DNA of 19,244 nucleotides from Eubacterium sp. (GTDB lineage Bacteria; Bacillota; Clostridia; Lachnospirales; Lachnospiraceae). The notes under the pieces were generated by a model, which saw only the letters and a list, made by a program, of their open reading frames with translations, was not told the origin of the DNA and made no database searches. This document shows, one piece after another, positions 1 through 6,532 of this stretch; within the stretch, counting starts at the first letter, position 1, and every line of letters starts with the position of its first letter. The translations under genes were made by a program, and so were the position numbers. The DNA is taken from assembly GCA_003486385.1 (NCBI GenBank), contig DNFT01000022.1:1-19244 (forward strand), in the 5' to 3' direction.

Positions 1-21
1 ATGTTTTGACCCCAACATCAT
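1..21 (-). repeat. Copy C of dispersed intergenic motif (upstream block only)
   Basis: Read on the minus strand, this stretch contains GATGTTGGGGTCAAAACAT and matches 19099-19119 on the plus strand base for base over 21 nt. The other two copies of this block sit upstream of a conserved AT-rich block and hairpin. By analogy, the rest of this copy would lie just left of the window, transcribed leftward. The block also contains a short inverted repeat, ATGTT and AACAT around an 8-nt centre. Whether it is promoter, operator or transcribed RNA cannot be told from sequence alone. Confidence 0.6.
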
Positions 22-117
22 TTCAATCACAGAATCAGCACTGGCATAAAATCATACCTCTTTCTTTTCCGGCTTCTCCGGCAAATTCTTAGCGGCTGCC
101 TGCTATACTCCTGCTAA

Positions 118-1065
118 TCATACCAGCGTCTTTCTCACATTTGTATCAAGCATCTTCTGGAAGCCCAACCACTCGCCGGTCTGTGCCTGCGGTGTTGATA
201 GCAATTCCTTAAGTGTCTCCATCTTTGCATCCATATTGTCCGCAAAATTCAGTGCAAATGCTTCCATAATAGCAGGCTTCTTCGGTGAGCCGTATTCATA
301 TTCTCCGTGATGTGACACAATCAGGTGCTTAAGCTCTGCCTCAAGCTTCGCAGGAAAGCCTTCTATCTTATCAGCACTCTTTCCTATCATCTCAACACCT
401 ATTATAATATGACCTAAGAGTTGTCCGTCATCGGTATAATCATTAGAAGGGAAATCCGAAAGCTCCTTGAGCTTACCTATATCGTGAAGCATAGCTCCTG
501 TTATCAGCAAATCGCGGTTAAGCATAGGATACCTGTCTGCAAAACAGTCACATAAATTAGTAACGCCAAGTGTATGCTCTAACAGACCTCCTACGAATCC
601 ATGGTGAACCGACTTTGCTGCCGAATGTAACTTGAAATTCTTTATAAGCTCCGTGTCATCCACAAAAAAGCTGTCTAACAGTCTGCGAAGATATGTATTT
701 CCAACCTTGTTCTTGAGTGTCATAAGCTCTGCATACATTTCCTCTATATCCCGCGAGCTGACAGGGAGAAAATCCTTCATGTCGAACTCACCCTCGGCAC
801 ACTTGCGCACACGCTTAATGCTCATCTGCATCGCACCGTTGAAAACAGTAATTTCTCCCTGAACCTCGACAAAATCAAGTGCCTCGAACTCCTCTATTCC
901 CATGGAATTAGGCTCCCATATCTTAGCGTCAAGGGTTCCTGTTCTGTCCTGCAAAAGAACATTCTCATAAGGCTTTCCGTTCTTGGTTGTGGCGGCATTC
1001 TTCTGCTTACACATATATATGCTTGTAACTCTTTCGCCTTCGTGAAGGCTGTCAATATATCTCAT
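118..1065 (-). CDS. yhaM: 3'-5' exoribonuclease YhaM family (OB fold + HD domain)
   Basis: Predicted 315-residue nuclease of the YhaM family, which degrades single-stranded RNA and DNA from the 3' end in the cytoplasm. An N-terminal OB-fold-type nucleic acid binding region (roughly residues 10-85, with the stretch ENVLLQDRTGTLDAKIW) is followed by an HD-domain phosphohydrolase region. That region shows the metal-binding motif MLHDIGK (His-Asp near residues 194-195), an earlier H-H pair (SVHHGF) and a later SHHGEYEYGSP segment. The length agrees with B. subtilis YhaM, about 314 residues. The frame opens at 1104, but the start at 1065 is preferred: GAGG lies 5 nt before it, the ATG at 1104 has no well-placed Shine-Dalgarno, and the family typically begins close to this MRYIDSL-type sequence. 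It lies 108+ nt downstream of the HtrA-like gene on the same strand, with no clear promoter of its own. It ends at a TGA that is followed in frame by further coding-like codons (see findings). Confidence 0.9.
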   Translation of the reverse strand: MRYIDSLHEGERVTSIYMCKQKNAATTKNGKPYENVLLQDRTGTLDAKIWEPNSMGIEEFEALDFVEVQGEITVFNGAMQMSIKRVRKCAEGEFDMKDFLPVSSRDIEEMYAELMTLKNKVGNTYLRRLLDSFFVDDTELIKNFKLHSAAKSVHHGFVGGLLEHTLGVTNLCDCFADRYPMLNRDLLITGAMLHDIGKLKELSDFPSNDYTDDGQLLGHIIIGVEMIGKSADKIEGFPAKLEAELKHLIVSHHGEYEYGSPKKPAIMEAFALNFADNMDAKMETLKELLSTPQAQTGEWLGFQKMLDTNVRKTLV

Positions 1066-1212
1066 ATAATCCTCATTTCTAAGCGACCTGTCACAAAAAT
1101 CCATGATAAATCCGAACTGTAAATTTATCCTCTTCTATTTATTATGATACCTCTTTCACGCTTACATTCTCATGGACACAATCGCATCAATTATAAATTC
1201 TTCAGATATGGG

Positions 1213-2685
1213 TTACTCCGAACCCAATACCAGCGTTATTTCAATATTACGGTAGCCATCCTTACCCGGTCTGCTTATATATACAGTTACCTCCGTACCC
1301 GCATCTGTCATAAACAGAATATTCTGAAGCGCCCTTGAAGTCATAACACTCTCTTTTCCGATATAAGTTATGATATCACCACTCTGAATACCTGCGTAAA
1401 AAGCAGGCGAGTCTCTCTCAACAAGGTTAACATATACTCCATCCGGCATACCATATACATCCTTCATGACTGAAGTCACGGTCTGTGGGATGACACCCAT
1501 ATACGGCGTTACTTTACCATTAATCAGCCTTTCAATCAAGCGTTTTAACTCAGAAATACCATAAGAATTGATAATTTCCCCGGAAATTGCTTCATTATGG
1601 TATGGAATTATACCCACAATCTCTCCCTTTGTGTTAACTATAATTCCACTGTCAGCATCTCCCGATAAAATATCCGTGCTTATCACCCGATAGCTGCAAT
1701 CAGTGTCAACCACACTCTTTTTGACGGATGTAGCTGTTGTGTACACCACCATATCGCTCTGCCCGTATATATTACCTATTGCCATAACCTTGTCACCCTG
1801 CTGCACCACATAGGAATTGCCAAGTACCGCCGTCTTAACATTCTCAGGCACCTTACCGCCAAATACACTCTTGTCTACAGCTACTATAGCCTGATTGGTT
1901 GTCATATCGCCTGTAATATATGTTCCCTGCGCAACTGTTCCATCATTAAATATAACTGAAAGATATTTTTCTTCCACGAATTCCTTGATTGTCAAAATAT
2001 AAAAGTATTCATCGTCATCCGCTGCAATGAAGCCCATTATCCCGGTGTCTGAGATATAATCCCAGTTAACCCCGTCATACGAAACCTCTACCGACACTAT
2101 TGACTTATTTACATCATTTATAACTGTCCTCAAGCCGCTATATAACGAATCCAATTCGGACATTCCCGGTTTATACATGGTAAATGCATGATCTATCCTA
2201 TCATCGACCAATGACTCAAGCTCTTCCCGGTCAATCACATGATTATCTGCATTTTCCGCTGTATTCTCTGTGGCATTACCTCCATTTTCCCCGGATATAC
2301 CTTCACTGCCACTCTCGCCTGTGTTGTAATTGCTCTCATTCTGTACAGCGGCACTGCTCTCAGGTTCCCCTGTTTCGGTGTCAGAATATGCCCATGAATC
2401 ATCTGCGGGCTCCTCCGTCTGACTGTCCGTTGGTATTACCGTTCCCTGCCTCGTTGTGGGTTCTGCATCCCCTACGAACTTTTTGGCAGTAGGATAGACT
2501 ACCGACAGCACCAGACCCGCAACAACTCCAAAAAGCACAGCCGAGCCAACAACCTTTGCCATATGCTTCACTGCTCTTTTAATTCTACTTCCGGGCTTTC
2601 TTACTATTTTCTCTGTATACAGACTGTATTCCTGTTCTTCCTGCTTATCATTTTGCTGTCCCGGCATATTGTGATTATTATCCAT
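1213..2685 (-). CDS. Membrane-anchored HtrA-like protein with PDZ domain, catalytic triad apparently lost
   Basis: A 490-residue protein with a charged cytoplasmic N terminus, one membrane segment (about residues 43-63) and a long low-complexity Ser/Glu/Gly/Asn linker (about 75-155). A trypsin-like HtrA/DegP fold follows (about 175-385), then a C-terminal PDZ domain (about 393-488, with PAFYAGIQSGDIITYIG). The fold is recognisable from FNDGTV, the strand near NQAIVAV and SGIIVNTKGEIVGI. The catalytic positions do not fit: the TNNHV His site reads TIKEF (Glu235), the DLA Asp site reads NQA (Asn264), and GNSGGPLVN reads DADSGIIVN, placing Asp345 where the nucleophilic Ser should be. It is therefore probably a pseudoprotease acting outside the membrane as a sensor, chaperone or scaffold. 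That role is inference; the alignment was made by eye. GGAGG lies 12 nt before the ATG. It sits between the yhaM gene and the candidate small RNA. Confidence 0.85.
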   Translation of the reverse strand: MDNNHNMPGQQNDKQEEQEYSLYTEKIVRKPGSRIKRAVKHMAKVVGSAVLFGVVAGLVLSVVYPTAKKFVGDAEPTTRQGTVIPTDSQTEEPADDSWAYSDTETGEPESSAAVQNESNYNTGESGSEGISGENGGNATENTAENADNHVIDREELESLVDDRIDHAFTMYKPGMSELDSLYSGLRTVINDVNKSIVSVEVSYDGVNWDYISDTGIMGFIAADDDEYFYILTIKEFVEEKYLSVIFNDGTVAQGTYITGDMTTNQAIVAVDKSVFGGKVPENVKTAVLGNSYVVQQGDKVMAIGNIYGQSDMVVYTTATSVKKSVVDTDCSYRVISTDILSGDADSGIIVNTKGEIVGIIPYHNEAISGEIINSYGISELKRLIERLINGKVTPYMGVIPQTVTSVMKDVYGMPDGVYVNLVERDSPAFYAGIQSGDIITYIGKESVMTSRALQNILFMTDAGTEVTVYISRPGKDGYRNIEITLVLGSE

Positions 2686-2806
2686 TGCGATTCTAAGCCT
2701 CCGGATTATCTTTTATATGTCCTGCAATACCTTTTTACATTATTCGCAGCTGTTAAGCACCTTGCGGATTCACATAAATGGTTGGTACGCTCCGAACAAC
2801 TGTTAT

Positions 2807-2826
2807 TTTTTATTATATAATAAAAA
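2807..2826. repeat. Perfect 20-bp A/T palindrome
   Basis: The two 10-nt halves are exact reverse complements, centred between 2816 and 2817, and consist only of A and T. Each strand contains TATAAT (2816-2821 plus, 2817-2812 minus). No good -35 lies 16-18 nt upstream on either strand, so a promoter call is not supported. It could be a cruciform-prone or protein-binding site, or part of the leader of the HtrA-like gene. Confidence 0.7.
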
Positions 2827-2887
2827 TATGAATTTTTTATGACATACTTGTTAAAAGAATTAACCCTCCACACTGGAGGCTGCTTTA

Positions 2888-2921
2888 GAAGAAAAGCATA
2901 CAAGGATGTATACTTTTCTTC
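2888..2921 (-). terminator. Rho-independent type terminator of candidate sRNA A
   Basis: On the minus strand, GAAGAAAAGTATAC (2921-2908), a six-base loop ATCCTT, and GTATGCTTTTCTTC (2901-2888) form a 14-bp stem with a single G-U wobble. The 3' arm is U-rich. It would end transcription of copy A and also any read-through from the pilus operon before the HtrA-like gene. Confidence 0.7.
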
Positions 2922-3050
2922 AGTGGCGAACGCAGAAAACCTTTATCAGAGCTCTTAGAACATCCTGCTTCGGACAACGGAGCTGACATGTATAAATATA
3001 ATACGTTATACACTCATAAATCAGACCGGCATGTTCTGACACCCGAATCA
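2888..3050 (-). ncRNA. Candidate small RNA, copy A of dispersed family
   Basis: This stretch aligns with 19100-19244 (plus) in three ordered blocks. Block 1 (3050-3030) matches at 16 of 21 positions. Block 2 (3012-2984) matches at 27 of 29 and includes a 20-base identical core, GTATAACGTATTATATTTAT. Block 3 (2971-2947) holds a hairpin. Blocks 2 and 3 are separated by exactly 12 nt in both copies. The hairpin is CAG-GAU-GUUC-UAA-GAGC-U-CUG here and UAG-AU-GUUC-UUA-GAAC-U-CUG in the other copy; changes at two paired positions keep pairing (C-G to U-G, U-G to U-A). A 14-bp terminator stem closes the element. Block 2 may include the promoter, so the transcript probably starts at or after about 2990. 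The upstream block overlaps the last codon of the prepilin peptidase gene. I do not recognise the family with certainty. Confidence 0.55.
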
Positions 3051-3608
3051 TGTTATACAACAGATAAAAAATGACAATGCGATTGAGGGCACCATCGGTG
3101 CCTTCTTTATTTTTTTCAGCTGTCTTCCCATCAGCTTTTCCTTTAGATTATATACAGCCATATACACTCCGAAAGATACACAGAAAGTTACAAGAGAGCC
3201 ATAAACCAGTTTGCATGAATAGCTGATAATGCTGCCTTCCCCACATGCCGCTGCAATTATAAGCATTATGAATAATTCCATATCTCCCTGTGCATACGCT
3301 CTCATAATTCTGAGCACAATAACAGCAGCCAGACACAGGAACAATTCTCTGTAATCCATATATAAAAAGCCATGCTTCACAAATAAAAGAACTGTCTCTG
3401 CAATAATAGCAATTCTTACCGGAAGTACATACAATTCCATTGACTTTATATCCGTATAACAGTGAAATACCAGCATATACCACAGAATAATCTTATTCCA
3501 GCCGCACACAAAACCTCCAATTACCGCGATGACAATACATATATATGCTGTCAAATCCAGTCCGCTCAGCCGCACAAGCCAGCTCTTTAAAACATCTTTT
3601 AAAGACAT
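3048..3608 (-). CDS. Prepilin peptidase, A24 family (CpaA/TadV-like)
   Basis: A 186-residue polytopic membrane aspartic peptidase, expected to cleave the leader from the Flp-type prepilin of this operon. The two catalytic aspartates of the A24 family are visible: Asp53 in HCYTDIKSMELYVLP (family pattern D-x-R/K...P) and Asp109 in AQGDMELF (family G-x-GD-x-K/E-L). Most of the remainder is hydrophobic, and a C-terminal APMVPSIAL segment resembles the family's typical A-P-x-x-P-x-L end. The length fits the short CpaA/TadV type that lacks the cytoplasmic methylase domain of PilD. It starts 3 nt after the stop of the CpaB-like gene, with AGAGGA 7 nt before the ATG. It is the last gene of the pilus operon. 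The second site has Glu where many homologues have Lys; this is tolerated in some TadV proteins. Confidence 0.85.
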   Translation of the reverse strand: MSLKDVLKSWLVRLSGLDLTAYICIVIAVIGGFVCGWNKIILWYMLVFHCYTDIKSMELYVLPVRIAIIAETVLLFVKHGFLYMDYRELFLCLAAVIVLRIMRAYAQGDMELFIMLIIAAACGEGSIISYSCKLVYGSLVTFCVSFGVYMAVYNLKEKLMGRQLKKIKKAPMVPSIALSFFICCIT

Positions 3609-3611
3609 AGG

Positions 3612-4361
3612 CTAGTCCTCTGTATACTTATTTTTTTCACGCTCATACATACATCTTCCTACCCTGAGTGTCCCCTTCTCCAGTGCAATATTAAATTCCT
3701 GCTCTTTTTCCTCCGGAATAATAATATTAATCACCATCGCGGCGCTGTCGTTTCCGGAATCTGCATTTACCTGCACTCCTGCAGCCGTAAACACCCTTGT
3801 CACATATGCATAGTCACAGATTTTCTCTGCCGTCACCTTGCCGACACCATTATCATTTGTCTCAGTAACCGACCATATATTTATTCTGTCGCCTTCCCTG
3901 AGTATGCCTCCGACAACCTGTGAAAGATTATTGGCATTCATGGCAACCTCTATAGGTGACTCAATGCCTGCCGCTCTCCTGTCCTGTGCGGAAACCGCCC
4001 TGTCTGTCATCACCTCGTTCTTTACAATATCCTGTACCGTCATCATTCCGACAAGCTGAGAAATATCAGTTATACAGTTATCCGGAAGCCAGTCACTTTT
4101 TCTCTCCTTAGCCGCAAACAAAATGCCTGAGTTATCAGCCGTAATCACTGTATTTCTGCCAATATCAGTCTGTGCCACATAGACTGTTGTATAATCATCA
4201 GAACTAAGAACCGTCCTCTCAATAAACAACAGCAGCGCATACAATGTGAGCGTCACAACGAAACTGTATACCAGAACCTTAACATCGGGCGTTCTCCCCC
4301 TGCTTTCCTTTATCCGCTGTTCCCGCGGTATTCTCACATTTTTCACCCTTTTACCCATCAT
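3612..4361 (-). CDS. CpaB/RcpC-like SAF-domain pilus assembly protein
   Basis: A 249-residue protein with a basic cytoplasmic N terminus, one membrane anchor (about residues 29-48) and an extracytoplasmic SAF-type domain starting near TTVYVAQTDIGRNTVITADN (about 58-77). A second conserved region, IEVAMNANNLSQVVGGILREGDRINIWSV (about 137-165), is characteristic of CpaB/RcpC C-terminal domains. In Gram-negative Tad systems CpaB supports the secretin; here there is no outer membrane, so a role in the wall-side scaffold or in pilus stability is inferred. It lies 34 bp after the TadE-like gene. AGGAG lies about 14 nt before the first of two adjacent ATG codons, so the exact start is slightly uncertain. 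Several Tad operons of Firmicutes keep such a SAF protein. Confidence 0.8.
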   Translation of the reverse strand: MMGKRVKNVRIPREQRIKESRGRTPDVKVLVYSFVVTLTLYALLLFIERTVLSSDDYTTVYVAQTDIGRNTVITADNSGILFAAKERKSDWLPDNCITDISQLVGMMTVQDIVKNEVMTDRAVSAQDRRAAGIESPIEVAMNANNLSQVVGGILREGDRINIWSVTETNDNGVGKVTAEKICDYAYVTRVFTAAGVQVNADSGNDSAAMVINIIIPEEKEQEFNIALEKGTLRVGRCMYEREKNKYTED

Positions 4362-4395
4362 TTATGCCGATTTATCTCCTTATCTTTTTTGATAT

Positions 4396-4950
4396 TCAAT
4401 CCGTCACCGCCACCAGCCGCGTCATGCAGTATTCCCCCAGCTTATCAAGCCCGAACGAAATCTGTGCATATATCGATGTCTGCTCAATCTTTATCATTCC
4501 ATCGTTAGCTGCCACATACACAGCGACATTATCCGGATATCTAAGTGTATATGGCTGTCCGTTTTTTATCCCGCATTCGGTCACATGCCACCCGCCTTCA
4601 CCGGACAGATAGTTATATACCCTGTAAGAAATTATATCTACCTTGTTTTCCATCCCCTGCCCCTTGGTTATGCACATATTTTCATCAAGCCCGAGGTTGC
4701 ATCTCAGGCAGTCCATAAAACGAATATAAGAATTTATAAATGCACTGTCCCATACCTCCGGCTCCGCTCCATCCGAAATGATAAGATTTCCTGATACTGC
4801 ATACTCATTGAAGTTTATTATCGCTGCTGCCAGCAAAGAGTACGTAAGATTACTGTCAATTTGTTCGTAATTGTACTCCAGACTTTCCCTTCTGAATGAA
4901 TAGCTCAGAAACCAGCACATGAACACAACAATCACCATTGCTAAAGGCAT
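4396..4950 (-). CDS. TadE-like minor pseudopilin (start uncertain; possible 22-residue N-terminal extension)
   Basis: At least 184 residues: an N-terminal hydrophobic segment (MPLAMVIVVFMCWFLSYSF) followed by a soluble extracytoplasmic domain with no recognised catalytic motif. Position and architecture fit a TadE/TadF-like minor pilin of the Tad operon; the family assignment rests mainly on context. The ATG at 4950 has no good ribosome binding site. The frame stays open upstream to a TAA at 5031-5033. An excellent site, AGGAGGAG at 5030-5023, lies 6 nt before an ATT codon at 5016. Starting there would add a positively charged leader including SPRQKIYRTEEASAAL, which resembles the pre-helix region of TadE proteins. 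That start would overlap the 3' end of the preceding gene by 47 bp. Confidence 0.7.
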   Translation of the reverse strand: MPLAMVIVVFMCWFLSYSFRRESLEYNYEQIDSNLTYSLLAAAIINFNEYAVSGNLIISDGAEPEVWDSAFINSYIRFMDCLRCNLGLDENMCITKGQGMENKVDIISYRVYNYLSGEGGWHVTECGIKNGQPYTLRYPDNVAVYVAANDGMIKIEQTSIYAQISFGLDKLGEYCMTRLVAVTD

Positions 4951-4969
4951 AAGTGCTGCCGAAGCTTCC

Positions 4970-5395
4970 TCAGTCCTGTATATTTTTTGCCGTGGACTTC
5001 TGATATATTCTAAAATTCTCTTCTCCTCCTCTTACAAAGACAAAATTCTGTCCTACCTCTGCAACCGAATTCATCCTCAATATGCCTGTCACGGACAGGA
5101 CAATCTCCTGCCCGTAGCCGGCCATACTCATAGTTGTACCCGCATAGGAAATATTTGACACACCCATATCTGAAAGCTCCTTTGTAAGCCTGTCACGTTT
5201 TTCAGGTGTCAGATACCCGTATGTCTCCATATAGAGAATGTATGTCCTCTCAATTCTCGATTTATTGATTGCCATATTCACTCTCGCATACATATCAAGC
5301 CCTAAATACATCACCATAACCAGAAACAACATTCCCAACATGCATGAGAGCATATTCCCTACGCCGCTTTTCTTTTTTTTCCATGCACTTTTCAT
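4970..5395 (-). CDS. DUF4320-like Tad pseudopilin
   Basis: About 141 residues from this start: a basic N terminus (MKSAWKKKKSG), one long hydrophobic helix (GNMLSCMLGMLFLVMVMYLGL) and a small extracytoplasmic domain with RIERTYILYMETYGYLTPEKRDRLTKEL, an invariant-looking GVSNISYAGTT segment and GYGQEIVLSVTG. I recognise this pattern as that of the DUF4320 family, found in pilus clusters of Lachnospiraceae and relatives. The G-xxxx-E prepilin motif is not obvious, so cleavage by the peptidase is doubtful. The ATG at 5395 lies 5 nt after the pilin stop codon, which suggests re-initiation. A start at 5443 is also possible, but its AGGAG is only 2 nt away and it would overlap the pilin gene. The frame remains open to 5584, overlapping the pilin in another frame; that part is not credible coding. 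Confidence 0.75.
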   Translation of the reverse strand: MKSAWKKKKSGVGNMLSCMLGMLFLVMVMYLGLDMYARVNMAINKSRIERTYILYMETYGYLTPEKRDRLTKELSDMGVSNISYAGTTMSMAGYGQEIVLSVTGILRMNSVAEVGQNFVFVRGGEENFRIYQKSTAKNIQD

Positions 5396-5400
5396 AAATT

Positions 5401-5640
5401 TTATGAAAACATCGTAGATGCCGTGGTTGTCATGGTTGTCCATATCTCCTGAATAAACTTGAGTCCTCCCGACTTGAACAAAGCTGCCATAGCAACCACA
5501 ACAATCATGACAAGCACCTCTCCGATAACGGCACTTCCCTCTTTTTTCATGTGGCATGCCTTCTTCACCTTTTGCACACAGCACCCCAGCTTATCCATAA
5601 GCTTCACACATACAGCATTTCCTGCAAAATAATTATTCAT
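5401..5640 (-). CDS. Flp-like type IVb pilin (Flp1-like)
   Basis: A 79-residue small protein with a basic, Cys-containing leader of about 35 residues, then MKKEGSAVIGEVLVMIVVVAMAALFKSG and a short Thr-rich tail. This is the architecture of the major pilin of Tad systems: the leader would be removed after Gly35 and the hydrophobic helix would pack into the fibre. The conserved Glu is at +6 from that Gly (Glu41) rather than the usual +5, an oddity to check. The frame opens at 5658, but the codons there form GGAGGAG themselves. This strong Shine-Dalgarno lies 9 nt before the ATG at 5640, which is therefore taken as the start. It is placed directly after TadC and before the pseudopilins, as in many Tad loci. 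Confidence 0.8.
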   Translation of the reverse strand: MNNYFAGNAVCVKLMDKLGCCVQKVKKACHMKKEGSAVIGEVLVMIVVVAMAALFKSGGLKFIQEIWTTMTTTASTMFS

Positions 5641-5668
5641 ATTTTCATTCTCCTCCATTTATAAATAT

Positions 5669-6532
5669 TCATATTTTAAACATTCTTACCGACTCTAATA
5701 ACCCCTTCGCACTCGCGTATACAAGCACTCCCATCATACATATAAATATTGCAAACAGACATACATCGCCCATTCTCCTCGTTCTCTCCTGCTCATATCT
5801 GTTGCTGCTCTCCATCAGTGTCTGCAGATACCTTCTTATATCATCGAGCATTGCCGTTGAGGCATCATTTTTGATAAGCTGTTTTATCGTTGCAACCAGA
5901 TTATCTATATTTTCGTTATCGAATTTTCCGCCAAACACCTCTATGGAAACAAGCAGGTCATTAGATGACATGATATCCCCTGTGAGCGTTATGAGCGCTG
6001 CCTTGAGCCTTGGATGAGCCGCCACCCTGTAGGCGTCAATCAGGGTTCTTGTTATGTATTCCCCGGCATCCGTCTGTAAATAAACGACATCATATACATC
6101 CATTATGCTCGGCAGCATTTTCTCATTGTCCCTGTGATTTCTTATCCGCGCATGTATATCCGGATAGAAAAATGCCGGCACAGCAAAAACAAATGCAGCT
6201 ACAATACCGAACATCACACCTGCGGCGAACCCCGCAATCACACAGAACATCTTCCCGCTAAGGTATACAAGCGGAGTGATTTTCCCTCGCGAATAATATG
6301 TAACTCCCCATGCGTCAAGCCGCCGCTGTATATATTCGTATGAAAAAGGGCTGTCTTTATCTGCATTTATCATCGCCGATGATAGCCTGTCATACAGTCT
6401 GCGCCCTGCCATGACATACCTATCTACAATCGCATGCGCCGCGAACTTGTACATCAATAGAAAAAATAACCCCAGCGCCACTGCCATGAGTACAGTCCGG
6501 ATATATGCTGTATTCCCAATCAAAAAAGTCAT
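5669..6532 (-). CDS. TadC-like pilus inner-membrane platform protein
   Basis: 287 residues: one N-terminal membrane helix (about residues 9-27), a cytoplasmic region, a helical pair around VIAGFAAGVMFGIVAAFVFAVPAFFYPDI, a type II secretion GspF-like cytoplasmic domain with the TadC-like features MLPSIMDVYDVVYLQTDAGEYITRTLIDAYRVAAHP and KAALITLTGDI, and a C-terminal membrane helix (CLFAIFICMMGVLVYASAKGLL). It should form the membrane platform together with TadB for the ATPase. The frame opens at 6616, but the start at 6532 is preferred: its ATG overlaps the TadB stop as ATGA, and AGGAG lies 3 nt before it. This indicates translational coupling of the two partners. Confidence 0.85.
   Translation of the reverse strand: MTFLIGNTAYIRTVLMAVALGLFFLLMYKFAAHAIVDRYVMAGRRLYDRLSSAMINADKDSPFSYEYIQRRLDAWGVTYYSRGKITPLVYLSGKMFCVIAGFAAGVMFGIVAAFVFAVPAFFYPDIHARIRNHRDNEKMLPSIMDVYDVVYLQTDAGEYITRTLIDAYRVAAHPRLKAALITLTGDIMSSNDLLVSIEVFGGKFDNENIDNLVATIKQLIKNDASTAMLDDIRRYLQTLMESSNRYEQERTRRMGDVCLFAIFICMMGVLVYASAKGLLESVRMFKI

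Larger units (their letters stand above)
2686..3047. other. 362-bp intergenic region: candidate sRNA, AT palindrome and leader of the HtrA-like gene
   Basis: No convincing protein gene lies here. The right part (3050-2888, minus) is the candidate small RNA copy A with its terminator. A short hairpin, CCTCCA-CAC-TGGAGG, lies at 2865-2879. Between 2807 and 2826 is a perfect A/T-only palindrome containing a TATAAT hexamer on each strand. A small inverted repeat (GTTAA...TTAAC) lies at 2849-2863. A minus-strand open frame of 65 codons at 2706-2903 has no ribosome binding site and runs through the terminator, so it is not called. Confidence 0.6.

Noticed and set aside
2706..2903. A 65-codon minus-strand open frame in the 362-bp gap
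   Set aside because: It has no Shine-Dalgarno, runs through the 14-bp terminator stem and the A/T palindrome, and its translation has no protein-like pattern.
3148..3483. A 111-codon frame within the prepilin peptidase gene
   Set aside because: The other frame carries both catalytic aspartates and membrane helices; this one is a shadow.
5396..5584. The 5' extension of the DUF4320-like frame to 5584
   Set aside because: It overlaps the pilin gene in another frame and encodes a Cys/His-rich stretch unlike any pseudopilin leader.
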